DNA from: Typhlomys cinereus
Lineage: Eukaryota > Chordata > Mammalia > Rodentia > Platacanthomyidae
Length of the DNA: 64,000 nt
Direction: 5' to 3'
NCBI GenBank assembly: GCA_023101885.1
Contig: JALPQD010000075.1
Coordinates: 6,018,630 to 6,082,629, forward strand
Made by a program: the position numbers and the translations under genes
Part shown: positions 11,691-24,566 of the stretch, piece by piece
How the letters are laid out: each line of letters opens with the position of its first letter
How positions within the stretch are numbered: the stretch's first letter is position 1
Notes under the pieces: model-generated
The model's input: the letters and a program-made list of their open reading frames with translations, nothing else
Databases searched by the model: none
What the model was told of the DNA's origin: nothing

Positions 11691-13989
11691 CTAGTTAGCC
11701 CTTCTATAATATACTGGTTTCCTTTACCTCTTATGATCTAGGATCAGGTTGGCATCAAGGATCATCTGTCTTTTTATTCTACTACCAAAAGTGTCAAATC
11801 ATTCTAATCCTTAGCAGTGCCACAGCTTGATTGGAACATTGTATTTAGCACTGTTTAAGTTGGGGGGCCAGCTATTAACAAGGCATCTCTGAAAGTTATT
11901 ATTAACTAACTGTACTGCATTCAAGCAAATGTTTGACAGTATGATGGTGTGATTAAAAAAGACCTTTTTCTGATGTGTGCACATGCATGTGTGCGCTTCG
12001 CAAATGCTAAGCATCCATCCTATCACTCAGCTGTGTCTCCTTCCTCTTGAAATTTAAGAAATGATAATGACTCATATTAAGCTAGGTACTGGTCTTAAAC
12101 CTCTTTTATAATTTGATTCTTCCAGCCATCCCCAAAGTGTAAGCTAATTATCACTTTACAAACTAGGAAGTGGATACACAAGTACTGTGGCTAAAGGGCA
12201 CAGGAAAACAAGTGAGGTTGCTACGAAATTCACAAGGTGATACCAGAACGATAGATCTGGAGAGTACACTTTAGGAGCCATTGTTTGGAAAAGTATTTCC
12301 AAGCATGCTTATTGATGGACTATATAGGTAGATAATGTTCCATTATAATTATGAATATTTCCCTTCCTGCAATCTAAGGGCCATCAGAGCTATGAGCAAA
12401 TGACAGTACCTCACTGCATAGTAAACTTACTAAAGGAATTTATAGTCATGTTATGAGGTTAGACAGGACCAAGAAAATAGGGGCTTACTCTTGCTGAATT
12501 AGGTGTACCATATATAAAAACTCCATTCAAGTCTTGTCATATAAAAAAGTCTCCAGGTGGCCAGTCCACGATATTGATTCCTGAGTAATCGATAGTCAAT
12601 GTCTTGTCTTTCTATCTTTCTGGCATGTAGCTCCAAAGTACTATCAGAGCTCTAGACATCATATCCATACATGAGGTTACCAGAAGTTTCATGAAGCATT
12701 TCCTCTTCAATCGATTGACCAGAACTCACAGAGTGCAGTAATTGCTAATGAATTGGAAAATGCCATCTTTTAACTAAGCATGAGTTTACTGTCAGTAATA
12801 TGGGGACTGTGCTTATATGGAAAAAGAAAGGTAACAATTAACTGGCTGTCTAAGCAGCAAGGAGAATAGATACTGAGCCTCTTCATTATAAGCTTAGGGT
12901 TTAAAACTGTAAAACTGCAATAAAGCTTTACAAAATTTATGTTACATTTCAACTGTCCCTTGATTTATTTACATTGTTCCCAGAACCATTTTTGTTCCTT
13001 GTACTTAGCAGATGCTCAATAAACATTTGTTGGAGAGGCTATTACCATGTTTTTTGGTTGTCTACCATAACTGGATGGAAGACCCTACTTCTGAACACAG
13101 TACATGCTGGTTGCAGGAACATAAAGTAATCAAGCCGAACCTGACCAAGAACCCTTTACCCTGCTGCCTCCACAATGCCAGAGGTGCCAGACTGGCTGCT
13201 AAGGAAGAAAAGACATAAATGGTCTTACCCACATCTAGAACCTGCATGCTACAATATCAATCTGCCAAGCCGGAAGTATCTACTGCAACAGTGGCATCAC
13301 TATTGCACAGATAAGGGAACCAACCATTTTCTAATTGGATTTCAAATTTGATCCCAGAAGAAAACTCAAACCTGTTGCAGTAAACCTGATCAAAAGCCTC
13401 TAACTAAGGAGGTCAAAAGGTCTAAAGGGAACTAAGGAGGTCAAAAGGTCTAAAGGGAATGTATTTTTATTGTTATGTTATACTCATTAATTAGTACTGC
13501 TCTAACGTTGGTTAGAAAAGCTTCTGTCTTCAATGATCAGAGTGGTTAAGGCAAATTGCTGAGAATAAGAGCCTGTGAGTGCCCAGTTCTAAGTGGAACA
13601 GGAATATAACTCTCCCTCATTGCAACCAAAACTCGGGAAATAGTGCGGAAAAGTGAAGAAAATATCAGAGCTATCTGATAGCTAGGAGTGAAGCAAAATG
13701 TTGTCTTCCGGACATGGGATAGCCATTACACTCAAGAACTCACTATCACTGTAGTTTCTTATACAAGATTCTGCACAACATCCAGTCAGTCACCATTTCA
13801 GCACGGATGGAGTGGGAGCCCCCAAAGCTTCACACCTAGCAAAGGAGCTAGGGCAACAGATGGCTGCTAAGGGAGGGCATTTCCCATTGAGGACGTGCCA
13901 CTGGTAACATACCAACACTCCCACGTATGGTTCCACACCCAGGCACAATGTTACGCGCTAAAGGGACTAAGTGGGGTATGTGTGTCATA
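11691..13989. other. Unique intron sequence
   Basis: No gene recognised. It contains a perfect 28-bp tandem duplication at 13402-13457. Confidence 0.5.
13402..13457. repeat. 28-bp tandem duplication
   Basis: Two adjacent perfect 28-base copies containing GGTCAAAAGGTCTAAAGGG; the second starts at 13430. Confidence 0.92.
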
Positions 13990-14282
13990 GTTAGATTCAG
14001 GTGTCAACTTGATGGTTGAAGGTTCAAACTCTGAAGTCTATAGTGGGTGGAATTAGGCCCTGGACAGATGAAAAAACACAGAGTTGTTTGAGGAAGTTGG
14101 CAACCTTGTGTATACTTAGCTAGATATGCTGGTCCGGCAAGTAAGGATTGTCCATTTCTCAGCTGAATATGGCATAGCCAGTTCCCTTGGCTCTTTGATG
14201 ATGATGCATACTCTCGTGCCAAGATGGACAAGCAACTATAATCAGGAATCATTAAGGCAACAATAAAAACCCCTTCCTCATT
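13990..14282 (+). mobile_element. MaLR/ERVL-type LTR
   Basis: Contains GGTGTCAACTTGATGGTTGA, typical of MaLR LTRs, plus GCTGGTCCGGCAAGTAAGGA shared with the LTR at 1885-2480, and ends with CAACAATAAAAACCCCTTCC carrying a polyadenylation signal. Confidence 0.7.
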
Positions 14283-14390
14283 GGAGAGGTTTGGGAGAAT
14301 GAAAGGATAGATATAAGTGAGATATACTGTTTACATACATAAAATTGTTAATGAATAATAAAAATTATTTTTAAAAATTTGTTGGAGAAA
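14283..14390 (+). mobile_element. Possible L1 3' terminus
   Basis: The sequence ends in AATAATAAAAATTATTTTTA and so resembles the end of rodent L1 3' UTRs. Short and diverged. Confidence 0.4.
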
Positions 14391-17300
14391 TAAATACTAC
14401 TCCCCAAGAGCTATTAACATATCATCCTCACCTAAAAATAAAAACAGGTCTCACTTAGCGCTCTCTTTTCCTTCAGAAATCACAAGTCCATCCACCTAAA
14501 TGCTCTCTTTCTTGGGAAGACTGCAAGACTAATAATACCACAGGCATTTGTCTAATGACTAAGGTGAGCTGCTACACCAATAAATTCCTCAGGTAAAATT
14601 TCTCTAAAACAGGATCTCAAGAACAGGTATGTTAAACCTATCTGCATCTGCCAACATAGCAGGGTAGTAATAGTCCAATATGTGAAAGATCTGAGCAGAA
14701 AGGTAGAGCAATAAAGGCAGACAGGTGTTTCTTTTCCCAACTCAGAAAAGATTCAGCCACCATTTTCAGGAAGCCAGTTCTGCCTCTGTGACATCACAGG
14801 TGAGTGATGTGGTTGGCTTATTTGCAAGGTTTTAGAGATGACCAACTGTCACTAAAAAAAAAAGACTACATGATTTGCCTAAGAATTATCAGATCAGTTG
14901 CAGAGCTTAGGGTAGATGTTACTTCTCTTCATTCCAATCCACACATCTTGTATTACATGGAGCCATGCAGTATCAAGCAAGGTATCCACACAACTTCCCC
15001 AGAGCTTAAAGACCCACAAAGAGGAAGTACTGACAGCACTCTACAGATCTTGGATGCTTAAGAGAAAACTGCTAACATATTAATCAAAACATTCTGCTAT
15101 GGAATTATGGTGGCCAAACTGTAGAAGAGTTGAGTACAGTTGAAAATACCCAAAAGGAAATAAAAGCATTCTGAAAAAACAGTATGTCCAAAATGCAGAA
15201 ACTTAAGAAGCCCTAATTTTGGACCAATTTTTACTATTCTTCAAGTAAAACTTGCATATTATCATAAAATATCACTGAAACCTTAAGCCTATACAAATAA
15301 ATTAAGAAAAATTTGAAATATTTCTCTGAGAAGTTATAATGGCCTTCTTATTAAAGAAGAAATAAGGGTCTAACTGTCAGAATGAGTTGATCTGCTGTTA
15401 ATAACCCAGATTCTAGCTATTAGTACTTACTATAATCTCAGCCTATCCCCAGAACAAGAGCAGCATTCTGACTTAACTAAACTAACTCAACCTCAATGAA
15501 GAAGCCACGTCCATCACTCCAATATCATCTTTTGAACTTGTATCTCCTCAATAGTTAGTTAACAGTTTTGATCCATGACCAAATGTTCACCAAGTTATTA
15601 TAAAACAAAGAAACAAGATGTTAGTTAAAACCAAACTGGCAAATATTCAGGCCTCTCACAGATCTTTTTTTTCTTGATATTTTTATCTAATATTATGATG
15701 TTAAAATAAACATTTTTTATTTAAATAACAGTAAACATTAAAAGCTGTTACATAACAGGAGATAAGCTTGTGGTTTGTTTTTATTTTAAATACCCATAGG
15801 TCACAAAATAGAATAATTGAAAACCCCTCAAAGAGTCAATGGTCTATATGGAGGGGGTCAGATGTTGCAATACAAGAAATTAAGCAGGATGGGTCACAGA
15901 GCAAGACACTCCCTTCCAGATTGAATGTTGTTTCCTGAGCAGATTATTCCCTAAACGGGCGGGCTTGCTCATTTTCCCCTCTAGGGGGAGCAGTCCTGCA
16001 CAACTGAGAGCTCTCCATCAGACAGACGGCCTCCCACCAGACACTTGCATGAGAAACTGCAAGTGCGACATAAAAGGATAAAAGCCATGATTCATATGTG
16101 GCATCTCATCTAATGTAAAACACACACACACACTATTAGCACACAAAAGATTAAATTTAAGAAAAATGTCTATTACATCTCACAAAATGAAAGTAATTTA
16201 AAAAGGACATAACTAAAAAAAATCGAGAAATCTGTCTCAACTAACATGTTATTGAGAGAATTCTCCACAATAAGAGCATTAAGAGCGTTCAGAGAAAAGA
16301 AGGAATCGCTGAGAGCAACTATAGTTAAACAGCCCCAAAATACAGGAGATACACATAAAAAACAGCCAATTATGTACCTAATGTATAATCGCTGAAAAAA
16401 TACAATTATAATACAGTATAAAAAAAGTTACACAAAAGAGTTTTGTTCATACCAGTGTAAGTTCTGAGTCTTTAAATTACAAATAACAAATCTGTATAGA
16501 CTATTTCAAAAACATGTTTCTGAAAATATATATTTCATAAGTTGCATGGAATATGAGTTCTAAAATCGGAAAGTAGAAATGAAATTCCAAGTCCACTGTG
16601 CAAAACTAGCCTAGTTCATCCCTATTTGCCTCAGTTTCTATACATACCTTAGCAAACTAGGAAAAGATTAAATCAGTTCAGCAAAGGATTTAGAATGCAA
16701 AACAAAATCTCATTGTTTTTAACCATTCTCTCCAGTCTAGCTCCCAGTCCTGACACAGAAGTGGCACTTGAATGAATGGACAGCTGGTTCAACGTAGATG
16801 AACAAAACAAGAAAGAAAATCACTTGAGGATTTTTTTAAGTTGTCTTCACTCCAAAGACAGACAGAAAGCAATATATATATAACATAACCTCTTGTGTCC
16901 TCATTCTGATACAATGATTGATATGAAATGCCCTCCATAGGATCACGATTTGAACAATTGGTGCCCAGTCGGTGGTACTATTTGAGCAGACTCTAGAAAC
17001 TTTAGAAAGTGGAGTTTAACTAGGAAAAATATGTCATTCAAGAATAGATACTTTATGTCTCGCCTTTTGCTTCCTGGACCACCATGATGGGAAATGATGC
17101 TCCTCGATGACAGACTGAAGACTCAAAAATCCTGAGCCAGATACATTTTCTCCCTTACTTGTTTCTGTCGCGCAGTTTTGCTCACAGCAAAACAAAGCCA
17201 ATCAACAGGTCTGGATACAGCACCTGGAAATACATCAACCTGCTTGTGCTGTCCCCTAACACATGTAATTTCCTTGTGCCTTAACCTACTTATATCTCTC

Positions 17301-17639
17301 TTCCGAACATACAGACACCACAAAAATGAAGGGAACACGCCTCTTTAGGATGTGTATGTGATGCTCCTTTACAAAGTAACTAACTGCTGGGACCTTTACT
17401 AATAAGTTATTGTTACACAGTAGATGAACAACAAATACCTGTTCAGGAAGAAATTTCATTCCATGGCAGGAATACTTAACAGTGTATCTCTTTTTCAAGT
17501 AACATAATTGTTTCTAATGTATCATGAGAGCTGTTACTCTCCTATATTTTAAACTTTAAGTAAGACCAATTATTTCTAGCATCTATCCCATATGGCTTGT
17601 TTTCTCTCTGTTTTTATTTCTTCTTCCATTTTCATGAGT
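14391..17639. other. Unique intron sequence with a candidate insulator motif
   Basis: No gene recognised. It includes a short (CA)n at 16120-16134 and the CTCF-like motif listed separately. Confidence 0.5.
15978..15991 (+). promoter_or_regulatory. CTCF-like binding motif
   Basis: CCTCTAGGGGGAGC matches the CTCF core consensus CCACYAGGGGGCGC at 12 of 14 positions. It lies in a locally less AT-rich patch (about 15950-16080). Motif only; occupancy is unknown. Confidence 0.5.
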
Positions 17640-17945
17640 GTGAGGATGCGTGTGTGTATGTGTACTCGAAGAAGGGGGAGGGAGATATGTGTCTGTGCCA
17701 CGACTTTGTAGGCCCAGGTTTATTTCAGGAATCATCCTTGATGCTCTAATATCTATTCAAAAAGACCTTGTTATAAGGCTAGTCTGGCTAGCCAGCTTGC
17801 TCTGGAGAGTCCCAATCTCTCCACCTCTGAAGCTGGAAACACAGTGGGCCTCTCACTTTGCATTTCAATGAGATCTGGGAATCCCAACTCCAAAACTATT
17901 GCTTAACAGTAAGCATTATAACTGTTGAGCTATCTCCCCAGCAAT
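17640..17945 (-). mobile_element. Old B4-like (tRNA/B1 composite) SINE
   Basis: Ends GAGCTATCTCCCCAGC, the reverse of an ID/B4 head. The body has GGCTAGTCTGGCTAGCCAGC, resembling the right half of rodent B4 elements. Preceded by TG-rich sequence. Confidence 0.55.
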
Positions 17946-19238
17946 TGAACTGTGACTGTGTGTGCATTTATTTTGCGTTTGTTTGTTTTGCTTTATTTTA
18001 AATAGGCCTATATGAAAAAACCATACTCCTTTCTTTAGCGAAAGTCCTAACATCAAAACAGCAGTGGGAATTTTTAAAGATCCCAAGAGTCTTATGAAAG
18101 GCAGGAAAAAACTGCTTTCATATTAGTATTTCTAAAATAATCTATGCTATAGGATCAGAAAGAAATATCAGAGAAAATAAACCCAGAAAATTATTGCAGA
18201 ATTCTAAATTCCCAGAAAATATTTACTCTTTTTAAAGACAAAACTACTAAGTTTATGACTTCTAATATTTTAAGTGAACCAGAGTAGAAGTACAATTAAG
18301 TTCTGTAGTAAGACATAATACATGTGTAATTCTAAACGTAACTTTCCTGCTACTTTCCCATTGAAATCTCCTAAAATGTAACTCCACTTTCAACAATGGG
18401 CCATAATTTATCAAATCTTTGAATTACAGCTCATTTGATTAAGTATAGTAGAACTATGTGGAGAGGTTTAACATTATATTTTCTACTTACTTTTTATTGA
18501 GAACCTTTGTTATAGTTCTCTTTAACAGATTAAAAAGTCAACTAGATACTATATTTTCTGGTATGATGAAGAAAAGGTTGACTAGTCTGAGTGTGGATTT
18601 TTAATACACATGGATTTGGTTATAAAACTAACATTTCAGCTAACTAATTTCTTAAGTGACTCTAGCTTTAGTTTTCTCTATGTGGGAAAGCTGGAGTTCA
18701 AGGCTTTCATTCAGGATTTCAAAAGGTTAAGCACATGAACATATTAATTTAGCATCCTCACAAACTTAAGATGAGAAACTGCTCTAGTGACAAGTATGCA
18801 TAAGATCTCTTCAAATAATTTTGCTTAACCTAGAAAAGTAACAAAAATCAAGGTGACTAAAATTCAAGATGATTGTCATTTTTAGAACTGAATACAAGTC
18901 ATAGCATATACTTTATACACTGAAATTTTATAGCATATGTATACATTTTTCTTTCACTCGCTCACTCAGAAAATATAATTTCTGAAAACTGCATGGTCTC
19001 AGGTTCACACCTGGCGAAGAATAAGCTGTGACCATAACTGCCGGGTGGGTGGATGGGGTGCCCCAGTGCTTAGCATGTGTTCGGCCCTGGTTCACTTCAT
19101 ATCACCATTAAAAAAATGACATCAAAAAGTACAGTTTCTGGAGTAGATATCTTTAATTAACCATTGTATCAGAGGGCTTGCTTAACTATTTTCTTTTCAT
19201 TATCACCTCTTTAAGCTTTATTAACATTACATTAGCTC
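17946..19238. other. Unique AT-rich intron sequence
   Basis: No gene recognised. A degenerate ID-like trace at about 19040-19110 (GTGCTTAGCATGTGTTCGGC) is too weak to call. Confidence 0.45.
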
Positions 19239-19318
19239 TTTGTAGGTGTGGTGCTAAGGATTGAAAGCAAGACTTCAACCACAATATGCAAATGCTCTAC
19301 CACTGATCTACTCGGCCC
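19239..19318 (-). mobile_element. ID/tRNA-type SINE fragment
   Basis: The minus strand of GTGGTGCTAAGGATTGAAAG through CTCTACCACTGATCTACTCG is the familiar tRNA-like head and B box of rodent SINEs, with no right monomer. Confidence 0.6.
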
Positions 19319-19620
19319 ATATTCACTTTCAAAAAATCCTGAAAACATAAAACCATCCAGTAGAAAAAAAACTTTATAATTATCTCTTACTTGTGCTGTC
19401 TGACATGGAATGTGACAATGGTCTTTAAGACCATTGATAGTCACTTGAAAAGTGAGAAGTGAGTTTTCTAACTTTTTAATTCTGTATCCTACAAAATCAT
19501 TTTGAAATTTTTGAATGAAAAAAAATATTGCCCTTGTTTAGCACTCCGTATGCTCAGGTACGTAAAAAAAAAATTAACTGATGATCGCTACGATCCAACA
19601 AATAACTTTAAAATTTCATG

Positions 19621-19735
19621 GACAAGCAAGGTATCAAGGCACATGCCTATAATCCAATCACTTGAGAGATGGAGGTAGAAAGATCACCAGTTTGAGCTAC
19701 ACAGTTAAGTCCCTGCTTCAAAAACCAAAACTACA
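19621..19735 (+). mobile_element. B1 (7SL-derived) SINE
   Basis: AGGCACATGCCTATAATCCA, then CACTTGAGAGATGGAGGTAG and TTTGAGCTACACAG: the B1 body in order, about 115 bp long. Confidence 0.75.
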
Positions 19736-21129
19736 CCTCATATACATCCTTTATTTCCTAAAATTATAGAACTCTCGCTGCAAAATCTCTGTTCATAGTT
19801 CAGAAATCTAAAAGCACATCCACAGCAAAAGCTCACCAAAAGGGAGCAAATACAACTCAAGAAAGTTCTGTGTGGCTGCCTTGACTTAAAAGCACCTTAA
19901 AACACTTTGTGCGGGCCGGACTCCATTGGCCCATTAAAACGCTATGTGGCTCTAATTATCATTCAGGCTACTGATAATCTGCCCTTCCCTAACAGTGGGA
20001 TCTTAGACCTAGGAAGTCTTTAAAGAACAATTTTATTCATTCACAAAATGACAACGACAATAAAATACTCAATTGTCTTGAAAAGCAGTTATGTGTGAAA
20101 TTGGACAGAATAATGAGATCTCTCTTTGAAAAAGGAGACCATAAAAGAAAGAAAAAAGAGACCAAATAAAATGTGCAATTAGTTTAGCATAAAGGCATAT
20201 AAAACAATTTTACTTAAAAGGTAGGTGAGAGGAAGAGGCCATAACTGAGAAGGTACAGAACTACAGTGGTCCTTGAACAGACCTCTGGGCTACGCCAGAC
20301 ATCCGAGGACACCGCTTAAAATCTAGCACCTCTAGGAGTCTATGGCCACAGTGCTTGAGCACAGAACTGCAAGTTGCCCTGAGAATGTTTACAAGGGGAG
20401 AGCTGACTGTCACTAGTACAGGAGTTTTTGACCTATGAACTGAAGTTCCAGTGAAAGGCCATAGCCATGCTCAAGGTTCGTGAGTGACTCGTTAGAACTT
20501 GATAACAGTAGAGAGTTGGGATACTAAAGATACAGAACCCAATTAATTTGGGCTATCTTTAGTCTCCTCGATAATCTTTCATTAGCCACTTTTGACTCTG
20601 ATAACACCTTTCTAATTTTCATATTGAAGTGTTGGGATATATGTTGACAAATTACTATCTTTCAAAGACCAAAAGCTAAGAATATCATCAGATAAGATCT
20701 GAAACCTACAGAAAAGATTTCCCAGATTATTGTAGCCTACCTACCAGATATGACCATTTATGTATTTTGAAATTGCCTTGGAAAGAAGACAGTGAACACA
20801 GATACCTACTAGAATCTCCAGAAAATAAACTTAATGATTCCTAAGAGGTGAGTGAGTGCTTCCAGCTTTGACAGAAAAGTAATAAGGGAGCTTCACAAAG
20901 CAAAGGAGAAAGGTCAGAATCATTCCCTGGGAGAAGGGCTCTCACTGGAGAGCTCTCCGCTCACAGTGAGGAGAATCAATAGACTTTTGACAGAGTCAAA
21001 GGAAACCTGCACTGTACTTTTGGTAACTGACATTTTAAACAGCAGCAGAAGGGGGACGCCAGATGGAGAAGATCCAATAGCAACATTGGCAAGAAAGGAG
21101 AGGTGCTGATCAAAATACTCTTCTTAAAA
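19736..21129. other. Unique intron sequence
   Basis: No repeat or gene recognised. The patch at 19885-19990 is flagged as a candidate conserved regulatory element. Confidence 0.5.
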
Positions 21130-21317
21130 CTCGGTGGAATAGCTGGAAAGATGGCTCAGGGATTAAGCCTCTGCCTGGCAAGCAGAGGGTCCTAAATCCA
21201 AATCCCAGGTCCCACTAAAAAACACTAGACAGAAATAGCAGAGGCCTGTACTTCTTCCAGAGTGAAGCAAGGAGGAGAAAGAAGCAATCCAGGCTGAGAG
21301 AGAGAGAGAAAGAGAGA

Positions 21318-21397
<80 letters not shown>

Positions 21398-21400
21398 CTG
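21130..21400 (+). mobile_element. Older dimeric SINE with (GA)n tail
   Basis: Head AGCTGGAAAGATGGCTCAGG, older right monomer to CAATCCAGGCT, then its tail is replaced by a (GA)n tract at 21295-21397. Confidence 0.8.
21295..21397. repeat. (GA)n polypurine tract
   Basis: About 100 bases of GA repeats with AAG interruptions: a mirror-symmetric polypurine run able to form triplex DNA. Confidence 0.95.
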
Positions 21401-21469
21401 AAGGAGTAATAATAATAAAATCCTAGCTTTAAAAGAAATTCCGGGCTCAGCTGAATTCACTGCCAATTT

Positions 21470-21740
21470 CTATAGGGAGAGGGCTCAAGTATGAAGTGCT
21501 TGCTTGCAAGCATGAGATTCTGAGGACAGGCCCCAGCACTCAGGTGAACAGCCAGACGTGGGAGTGGGAGACAGAAGAATCCTAAGGATTTTCAACTTTC
21601 AGGCCAGTCTCTCTACTAGTCTGTGAGTTTCAGGAAATCCACAGGAGACTCAGTACCAAAATATAAGGTGAACAACAGAGAAAGATACCCAAGTCAACCT
21701 CTAGCCTAAAAATGTGCATATGCGTACACAAAAAATTAAC
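21470..21740 (+). mobile_element. Old B2/B4-group SINE
   Basis: GAGGGCTCAAGTATGAAGTG through TTGCTTGCAAGCATGAGATT matches a tRNA-like head, followed by GCCCCAGCACTCAGGTGAAC and a B1-like remnant (GAGTTTCAGGAAATCC). Confidence 0.5.
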
Positions 21741-21852
21741 ATCAATGGTTCTGAAATTATTCCACTAAAACAAAAAATGGAAAGAAAACTACCAAACTTT
21801 GTTACAAACCCAGTATTACACTAATACCAAAACCAGATAAAAACAACATACA

Positions 21853-22059
21853 GGGGCTGGAGAGGTGGCTCAGGGGTTAAGCCTCTGCCTTGCAGGCGGA
21901 AGGTCCTGAGTTCGCATCCTAGACCCCATGTATACATGCCGGGTGGAAGCGGAGGCAGCCTGCGTTTCTGGCCCTGATAGGGCGGAGCCTGTGAATCCCG
22001 GGGCAGAGTAAATAAGGAGGTGGATGTGGTCCATGGTGGTTCCTGAATTCGTCCGTGGT

Positions 22060-22107
<48 letters not shown>

Positions 22108-22150
22108 TACACACACGCACAATTGAATAAATAATAATAAAAAAATTTAA
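21853..22150 (+). mobile_element. Young dimeric IDL-Geo-type SINE inside L1
   Basis: Head GGGGCTGGAGAGGTGGCTCA, complete CpG-bearing right monomer, and GAATTCGTCCGTGGTTCTAC, then (CA)n at 22063-22104 and an A-rich tail. It interrupts the L1 ORF2 remnant. Confidence 0.93.
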
Positions 22151-22649
22151 AAAAACATACAAATAAACTTATAAGTCAATCTCCCTGATGAAAATATATG
22201 TAAAAATTCTCAGTAAAATGCTTGCAAATGGAATTGAAGAACAATTATCATGATTATTTATGATCCAATGACTTTATTCCAAAGACACAGGGATAGTTCA
22301 ACATACATGAATCAACAAATATAATACATACATGATCGTCTCATAAATACAGAAAAGGTCTTTGAAAAAAAGCAAACAGTTCCTCATGATAAAAGTCCTA
22401 AAGAAATAGGCAATAGAAAGAACATATCTCAATCTAATAAAGGCTTTACACTAAAACCCTACAGTTGACAATATACTCAGTGGGGAAAAACTGAAAGCAT
22501 TTCCATTAAAATCAGGAACAAGACAAGGATTCCACTTTCTCAAAACACTCTTATTCAATACAGTTTTTAAAGTATTAGATGAGCAATAAGACATAAGACA
22601 AAGGAAGAAAAATAAAGAAAATAAAAAGTATACAAACAAAAACTCATTT

Positions 22650-22652
<3 letters not shown>

Positions 22653-22692
<40 letters not shown>
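22653..22692. repeat. (TA)n microsatellite
   Basis: Twenty TA units inside the L1 remnant; a self-complementary tract prone to cruciforms and length change. Confidence 0.95.
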
Positions 22693-22694
<2 letters not shown>

Positions 22695-22782
22695 ATATAT
22701 ACATTTGGGATATATATCACACACTGATGAAAACATTCTGAAAAAGAAATCAAGGAAATAATCATATTAAAAATTACCTCAA

Positions 22783-23118
22783 GGGCTGGGGAGATGGGTC
22801 AGTGGTTAAAATCTTTGCCTTGCAAGCAAATGAACCTGAGTTCAGTTCGCAGCTCCCATGTAAAATATAAGAGAATGTGATGACTGTCTGGATGTCTAGT
22901 CCTGAAAGGCACAGCCTGGGAATCACCAGAACATGATGACAGTCAGCCTGGGTGTAATAGTGTGATCTGGGTTTAGACAACCAAGCTCACGACAATAAGG
23001 TAGAAGAGCAATTGAGGACAATATCCAATCATCGCCCTTGGGCCTCCACAGACACACAGACTCACCTGCACTCATGTACACGCCTGCACACACAAGTATA
23101 ACCACAAAACACATAGAG
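22783..23118 (+). mobile_element. Older tRNA-derived dimeric SINE inside L1
   Basis: Head GGGCTGGGGAGATGGGTCAG, B-box region GAGTTCAGTTCG, then a diverged right part with CATCGCCCTTGGGCCTCCAC and a CA-rich tail. It is longer than typical copies. A tiny B1-like scrap (CATGGCAAGGTGCACCTATA) follows at about 23151. Confidence 0.7.
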
Positions 23119-24477
23119 ATCTCCAGCAAGACTCAGGTAAACAGGCAGACATGGCAAGGTGCACCTATAGTCTAAGCGCACACTGTAAAGGACATCTATA
23201 ATGGCAACTTTAAAGGACATGAAAAAGAAAATGAAAATGACACCGGAAGATGGAAAACACTCCCATGCTCCATTAGTGGAATTTACATTGGGTAGTGGGT
23301 CCTTGCCAAGAGTAATCTACAGGTTAAATGTATCCCACAAATTCCAATGCCATTCTTCAAGGAAATAGAAAAAAAAATCTCAAAATTCATTTGGAAGCAA
23401 AAATGACTTCTGAGAATCACAGCAATCCTAAGCAAAATGAATAATGCTGCTGATAATCATAATTTCAATTTACATTATACAGCCATAGCTTTTTTTTTAA
23501 AGCATGGTACTGGCCCAATAACAGACTCATAGATCAATGGAATAGAAGACCATGCAGCTATAGCTATAACTGTCTGATTTTGAAGAAAAGATAGCCTCTT
23601 CAACAGATAGCCACATATAAAAAGTGAAATGGGGGGGGGAATTAGATCCCTATCTCTTATCCTACAGAAAAACTGATTCCACATGGATCAAGAACCCTAA
23701 TATAAGACATGAAACTGTGAGGAAGATGTAGGAAAAATAAAATAAAAGCAAGGACTTCTGAATAAGTATGAATAGGCCAGGAAATAAGGTCAATAATAAA
23801 CAAATGGGAGCTCATGAAATTAAAGCCCTTCTGCACAGCAAAGGAAATAACCAAGTGAAGAGACAGATTATACAATAGGAGAAAATCTTTGCCAACTATA
23901 CATCTAACCAAGGATCAATATCTATAATATACAAAGAACTCAGAAAAATTAAATAAGAAATCAACCCAATCAATAAACTTTGAGAACAGGTAGTTCTCAA
24001 AGATGAAACACAAATAGCCAATAAACACATGAAAAAAGGCCAACCTCACTAGTCATCAAATACATGCAAATCAAAACTACACTGAGAGTCCCTCTATTCC
24101 AGTCAGAATGAAAAAAACAATAACAAATGCTGGCAAGATATGGGCAAAAAAGAAAGGCTTATACACTGCCAGCAGGAATGTAAACTAGTCTAGCCTCTGT
24201 GAGAATTGAATAGAAGCTTCTCACAATACTAAAAAACAGACCTACATGACTCAGCTATACCACTACTGGGTATTTATATAAGTTAGTTATTACAGAGACA
24301 CTTGCCTGTTAACGTTTAATGTGTGTGTGTGTTTGTTTGTTTGCTTCTTTGGGTTTGCAGCCTTATTTCCTATAAATATATGGAACCAACCTAGATACCC
24401 GACAACAGAGGAATGGATAAAGAAAATGTAGTTTACATAACCTTTTTTTTTCCTTGCCAAAAAGAAGAATGAAGGTG

Positions 24478-24566
24478 AGTTGGGGAGTTGGCTCAATAAG
24501 TGAAAGAACCTCCTGCATAAGTGGACCATGGTTTGAATCCCCCAGAAGCATGTAAAAGTAAAATGC
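24478..24566 (+). mobile_element. ID-like SINE
   Basis: GTTGGGGAGTTGGCTCAATA, then GGTTTGAATCCCC (B box) and a short A-rich end; monomeric. Confidence 0.6.

Larger units (their letters stand above)
21745..24440 (+). pseudogene. Old L1 ORF2 remnant (reverse transcriptase to C-terminus)
   Basis: Plus-strand sequence matches L1 ORF2 from just before the RT domain (CTCCCTGATG...CTCAGTAAAATGCTTGC region, 22180-22230) through the RT core and on to the C-terminal region (GGAATGGATAAAGAAAATGT near 24411). It is riddled with stops and indels. Two SINEs (21853-22150 and 22783-23118) and a (TA)n tract interrupt it. This is an old, dead copy, more diverged than the L1s at 55-64 kb. Confidence 0.8.
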
